Virus record (IMG/VR): IMGVR_UViG_3300033992_000716
Coordinates: 1 to 21,083 of that record
Origin: a virus
Length of the DNA: 21,083 nucleotides
Strand: one strand, 5' to 3'
A program made the position numbers and the translations under genes. Below are positions 14,855 to 21,083 of the stretch, one piece after another; position 1 is the stretch's first letter; every line of letters begins with the position of its first letter. Below the pieces are notes generated by a model. It had not been told where the DNA came from, did no database searches, and was given only the letters and a program-made list of their open reading frames with translations.

Positions 14855-17800
14855 ACAAAGCACCACCCTTTCCGTAATCTAGATTTTTTAAACCTTTATG
14901 ATAGAGGGTTCTGAGTCTAAGTTTTAGGGTTTCCATTTAAACATTATCCGCATTCATGATTTCAAATGCAATTTCAAGTTCAACACGAACTTCGTTAGCA
15001 ATATCAGGATGCTTTCCAATCACATCTCGCAATACTTTGGAAAGGATTTGGTTTACATTTTCCGCTTTCTGCATACGAGCAATATACTGGTTGTCAGTAG
15101 TATTGCCAGTAAGAAGTTTGTGCAGCTGGGCTTTTTTAGTAGCCAACTCGCCAGCTAATTTAATAGCTTGAATTCTTGCAGGAATCATACCGTGATCGGT
15201 AGCGATGTTAATAGTTTCCCAAGCTTCCTTGCTCAATTGGTCAAACTCTTGTAAAGCTTTTATTGTATTGAACTGTAGCTTTTCTAGAAAATAAGGGTCA
15301 GCCTCAGCCTGTCTATTAAGAATCTTTTTATATTCTACAACATATGATTTAGCTTTATCAACACTTAAAGAAAGGAGTGTTGATATTTCAGAGTAGTTAT
15401 AGCCTTTAACAAAAAGCAAACCAGCCTCTTCAACATGTTTTAATTCTTCTATTAGGGTTACACCCTCGTATCGTTCAATATCTGACATAATCTTTCAGCG
15501 TATTCCTTTGTTACTTTTTCCCAAGTCATATTCTCGTTAATATGCCGAGCACCAGCTAAAGTCTTGTTCAAGACTTCATCGTAGTTTTTTGTTACATATA
15601 ACATTTTATCACACAAATCATCAAAATTTGGCTCTGCCCACTCTCCAGTATTATCATAGATACCAGTCATATTAATTTTAGACCACTTATAATCTAGAGG
15701 AACAGACAACTCTGCGTACTCTTCGCAAGCAGTAGCGTTTGTACAAATCGTTGGGATACCTTTCGCTATCGCTTGAAAAGGAATTAAACCCCACCCTTCG
15801 CCGCTTGTTGGGTACAATAAGCAGTCCGCTTCATCATACAATGCAGAAAGAAGGCTATCGCTTAATTTCCAATCTATAACCTCAATTCTAGGATGATCTT
15901 TAATAGATGACATATTGCTTGTACCTTTGCTAAGGCGAGCGTCTGGTGGACCATTAGATTTGTAAATAAGTTTATAATTCTCATCCCGAGCAAAAAGATG
16001 TATAAATGCATCAACAGCCATTTGAGAATTTTTTCTTGTTGATGGAGAACCTATGTTCATAAATGTAAAAGGTCTATTACGCTTCACCTTACTTGGTGAA
16101 TACAGCTCTGGATCTACTCCTAGACTAAAAGAGTAAACAGGTTTAGTAACACCAGATTTAATAAAAACATCTTTCATAAACTTAGATGTAGTCCATATCT
16201 CATCCATGTTGTTCATGGAGTCAACCCAGTCTTTTCTTAAAGCATTTGTTTCCCAGTAAGTAAAGCCAATTGAATACTTAGAACCACGGACATAACCATC
16301 TGGGAGACAGTTGTTGATTATGATTGGGCTATTAGTATTTGTATTAACACTCATATAGTTAATACCAAAATCTAATTTCTGTATTTCTTCTGGAAGATCT
16401 GGGGCGAACTCAGAAATGGGAACGCCATGTTTTATTAAATTAGAAATAATATTTAAAGAAGAATCGCCGTAGCCTTCTCCAGCCCTAGCTGCTCCCCCAC
16501 TATTCCAGAAAATCAATTACTCAATCCTCTTTGGTGAATTTTGGGAATGATAATGGAACTCCAGTGAAATCAGCGACCTTCTCTAAATCATCTCTATCAT
16601 AACCATGAAGCTTTGTAAACTCTACTCTGTAGTTGTGCCATCCTTGGACACCAGCCCAAAACTTTTTGTCAGTAGTATCTTCAAGTTCAATTAATTCCTC
16701 AGACTCAAGCAAAAAGCTTAAAACCCCCAAAGGCATATAAACAACCATGTTGTAGCCTTCGTCTTTACCTTCAGTGAAATCTTTTAAATAATTCTGGAAC
16801 ATCTTAATAGTACTGATAACAGAGTCACCAGTGAAATATTCAATAGCGCCATTAGCGTTTCTAATTCTTGGGCAATAGTTGTCTACAGTTGTGATTGTTC
16901 CAAATGTTCTGCACACCATCGGTCTATAACCATAGACGGTACAACCACCTTTATAAAACGCACAATGCCGAGTAGTCTCACCACCAGCAACCCAATCCTT
17001 GTCATACATCGCACCAGTAAGGTCAGAGATTACTTCATTCATCCACTTCTCAGCGAATATACGACCTTTATCTTCAAGATACAAATAGTATTGCTGACGC
17101 AATTTAAAAGCAATATTTGCACACTCAGCCATGTGAATAACCAGACCGATTTTACAGCACTCACCAGAGCCAAGACATTTAAACTTAGTTTCATTTTGCT
17201 TAGCCTCAATCACTCTAACTTGATTATAAATCATATCAAGCTTTGCAAAGTTGGCGATATCTTTAGTAGTTACACTTCTTCTCATCTTCCCATCCTCTTT
17301 CTTTGTAGTTCACTTCTCTTGCGTAATTCTCTTTTGCGCTTTTCAGCATCAACTTGAGCCGCAGACTTCGCTCTCTTAGGACCAGCCGTTGTAAGACTTC
17401 TTCCTTTTCCTCTAAACTTAAGCAAATCATATTTCTTTACCCAGTTATAAAGAGCTTGCGGTGTTACCTCAATGTTGTATGTATCCTTTAATACTTTGCA
17501 GATATCAGTTAAATTCATTCTTCTCTGGACATACATATCGTAAAGAAATGATCTATCCTTATACGGTTCATTAGCCATTAGAAGCCTGCTGTATCTTTTT
17601 TGTTGCGTACCATAAGCCAATACCTGCTGCATCTATAATATCATCATCGTTGATACCAATATCACCCGTAGCAAAATATTTTGATACAAGTATGCGAACT
17701 CTGCGCTTTCTTTCATTCTTTAATTTTATCTGGAGAGCACCTGGCTTCCCATCATTCATAAAAATCTCTTTATCCTTCTTTCCCAGATTCTTATAGCCGA

Positions 17801-20800
17801 TACCAGCTTTCCAAACTAGAGGGTTAACATCAGAGACTGTGCAACTACCAGCGCTTATAACACCCCAGCTATAGCCAATTATATAAGATATAATCCTGCT
17901 TGATTCAAAGTTCTGAACATAAATTGATTGCTCAATTATTGCATGTTTAGGGGAATACTCTTTAACTATACTGGACAAACCTTTGTCAATGATCGCAAAC
18001 TTTACTGAGATATTTTTGTCTTTCTTATAATCAATCTTTCCACACGCAATTAAAGAAATATTATCCATAGTGACATCATAAATAACCCAAGCAAGAGAGT
18101 GCGAAGACGGGTCAATGGCAAGCACCCTAGTTTCTTTTACAGACGAGATAAGCGATTTGATGCTCAATCCATACCACGCCTAGCGTTCTCTTCAGACCAG
18201 CCCCATGAGACTAGCCTGTCTACAAAACGCTTTCTTTTACATTGCTCGCAAATAGTTTCTTTATTATATATAGATAATACAGCAGTGCATGTTTTTGTTT
18301 TACAAATTCTTTTCTTGTTTTTATTAGCTTTCTTTTCGTAATAACTCGCTAATAAATTTTTATTTGTAACAATCTTACGGCACTCAGCAGAGCAATAAAT
18401 AGCATTATAAACTTTTGCATGAAACTCTTTACCACAATCTTCATAAGCACAAATCTTTAAAGATTCATTGTCCATTTACGCTTTCGCATAAATTAAAAAG
18501 GCTCGTTCCCCTTCTCTTCATCATTACGATCTCCTCCTGCCCAGCAGTGGGCAACCAAATCGCAGGAGTTACAGTTAGCCGATGTCCTCTTATATGGTTG
18601 CACTGGAATTTCCTTGCTCAGATAAGAGCCATGGAACTTCCTATATTTTTTAAATAATTTATCAATAAACGGTTGATCCCTCTCAATAAAGATTGGGAGA
18701 ATTTGTTGGTTGTTTTTGTTTTCGTAAATTACAAAGCCAGAATCCAAGTTCAGGCATTCCATGTAAATTTGGGCTTGTCGGTAATGTTCATCTTTAGGTT
18801 TATTATGCAGTTGTCTGTAATGGAAACCTTCTTGACTTATTGATTTAAGTTCAATTAGTTTCTCGCCATACCAATTAATTATACCATCTGCAGTGCCCTC
18901 AATTGGGGGATCAGTATGATTAACTTTAATTTCTTCCCCAACAAGGATACCCATCCCCCTAAGATAACTGTAAAGTCTTTCGTGAACGGCATGACCGTTA
19001 TCAAAAATACGATAAGTCTGGGAGCTAAATGACGGGGTTACTTCTACCCCTTCAAACATATAGTACCAATAGCGAGCGCATTGGTTTGTATAACTGGGGT
19101 GGAAACCATTAACTTTTTTAAAATTAGGAGTGTTTCTCAACGCTAAGTGGTCATTAATCGCTTCAACTAAATCTGCCATTACTACTGGACCATCAACAGG
19201 AGCAACTGCTTTCGGTGCTCTTAATTGCTGTATTGCTTTCATGAGTTTGTTCCTCTTGCTGCCAGTTTAAGGGCGTTAATATTTTCGGATAATGCTTCAT
19301 ACATGGTTTTCCATACATCATTAACGAACTTGTCCTGCTCGCTCATAATACTAGACCTTCTCTTAAATGCTTGTGATTTTACAATCATAAGTGTTCTATA
19401 ACCAGCCAACATATTGGCATACTTAATTGCTTGCATCCCAATATAATGGTCAGGATTCTCAATGATGTCTTGGACAATGCGAATACATTCTGTAAACTCT
19501 TTTGCCTTATCACCCATTTGTTCAGATAAAAAGACTGTATCAACAATAATATCAGGCATGTAGGCTCTTTCTTAGATCCTCTGTAACAACAACAGCCTGC
19601 TTCATATCGTTATCTTCACGATATAATGCAAGAGCAATGATTGCATATGATGCAAGGTCTATAAGAGAATCTTCAACACCTTCATTGACTAATTTACTTC
19701 CCTTAGCCGCACTCTGCAAGCGAATTACTTTATCATTTGCTCGGATTAAAGTACCAACCCAACCTGGGACACCCCAATCAACTGACGCACGAACATTAGC
19801 AAGAGGATCGCTCGCAGTGCCATAATCCTGCCCTTTCTTTGTGTGAAGAGCCCGTAGCTCTTCTAAAATCTGGAAAAACATTGGATTACCATATTGACTC
19901 ACGCTGCTACCATCTTTCTTTGGATTCCGACCATCCAAAATAATATATACAATCCGATATACCCATCATCATGCCCAATGCCAAAACCAATTGATTTATA
20001 GCCAGACAATTTATCACAGAAAAAACTATACTTATACTTCTTACTCATACTCGCTTCCCTTCACTAGCTCTTGAAACACTTCCCAGTCTATTATAGCAAC
20101 CTTTGTCTCGGAGTTCTCACCGAATACAACAGAAATACATGGATATTTATAGCTAGCATTCCATGCGTCTTTACGCATTTTGTTCCAAGCTTTTAATGTA
20201 AGAGTAAAAGTTCTTTCATTATGCTTATAATCAAGTAAGAATTTATTCAACGAAGCATCGCCCTTCCTTAGACCACGACCAGAATTCTTTACAGCCTTCG
20301 CTTTGTCTCTCTTAATCTCTTCCTGTTCAGTTCTTTTCATAGAAACATCTTAATAAGAAAAAATAAATAAACAATAGCTCCAACAACAACAACAATATTA
20401 TGCTTTTTCATAGCCATACTCCGACATCACTTTCGTAGACAAGGTTTTCATCCACCCGCCCTTTCCTTTAGCCAAGACTCCAGGCTCTCCAGTGTACTCA
20501 CATGTTTGCAAAGAAAGTCTTTCAAACTTATTGATTACATCACGAAGAGCATAATAATCTTTTGAACTTGAATCTATATAATACCTCAATCCACCAAACT
20601 TTTCTTTGACTTGGTAAAGTTTATAATCTGGATCAATAGCAGACAGCTCTCTATGGCAATCAACAATCAATTGATGCCAGCCCTGATTGCAATCAATAGT
20701 CTGAGAGAACGGCTCAGAAATATATGACCGAACTTCTTCAATTTCATCTTCTAGGTAACTCACTACTTGCTCCTTATTTCTTCATCTGTTGGGTTTCTAA

Positions 20801-21083
20801 AATTAGAATTTCTAATCAACAAATTATACTCGTCATTAGATACTCTCTGTACGGGGTTTTCTCTTGAAAAGAGAGTACCAGATTCAGTACTGTAACCAGC
20901 ACCATTTTGAAAATATATATATCTATCTCTATTCATTGCTTTAACTGGCTTAAACATAGATATTCCCACACGCTTAATTAAAGAGTTAAGCATCTTGTCG
21001 CACTGCTTTTGCCAGTTATATTCTTTAATGACCGCAGGAGCCTGCTTGTAGTAGTAATCACACTGGGCATCAAAATTGTCTAC

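Overview
The window is an AT-rich stretch of a tailed double-stranded DNA phage genome (or prophage/metagenomic phage contig). Every credible gene reads on the minus strand, so transcription runs from position 21083 towards 1. A large terminase with both ATPase and nuclease motifs, a small-terminase candidate beside it, and dense packing with overlapping start and stop codons show that this is a phage. A WhiB-type protein (four Cys plus a GIWGG turn) is known only from Actinobacteria and their phages. With the low G+C, this suggests an actinobacterial host with an AT-rich genome, such as a freshwater or marine planktonic actinobacterium. The host is inference.

Right part (about 21083 to 12474, upstream in transcription): a probable glycosyltransferase C-terminus cut by the window edge, a conserved phage protein, a 24-aa membrane peptide, a small PD-(D/E)XK-like protein, a 49-aa protein, an Nmad1/DUF1599-like protein, a helical protein, a Cas4/RecB-like nuclease with a Cys cluster, a double zinc-finger protein, a RuvC-like resolvase, a small HTH protein, a YkgJ-like Cys-cluster protein, a GT4 glycosyltransferase, TerS, TerL, a 55-aa helical protein and a small basic protein. 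It combines nucleases for recombination and DNA-end processing with packaging and glycan transfer. A strong intrinsic terminator (12416-12451) closes this unit.

Middle: a GT-A glycosyltransferase (11518-12399), then the only long non-coding stretch, 11132-11517. It holds two -10 elements, two perfect inverted repeats and three separate tandem duplications of 11-12 bp. It looks like the control region for the left half and could also be an origin.

Left part (11131 to 1): about 26 small, tightly overlapping genes, most of unknown function. Recognisable members are the WhiB-like regulator, a ParB-like DGSHR-motif protein, an Api92/DUF1281-like ferredoxin-fold protein, several Cys-rich zinc-binding candidates, three very acidic proteins and a 543-aa protein combining GHKL-ATPase-like motifs with an HEXXH site. 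The layout resembles an early or host-takeover region. Eight genes under 60 codons that follow the same start/stop overlap logic were added by hand, plus one weaker 29-aa candidate. I saw no tRNA, CRISPR array, insertion sequence or attachment site.
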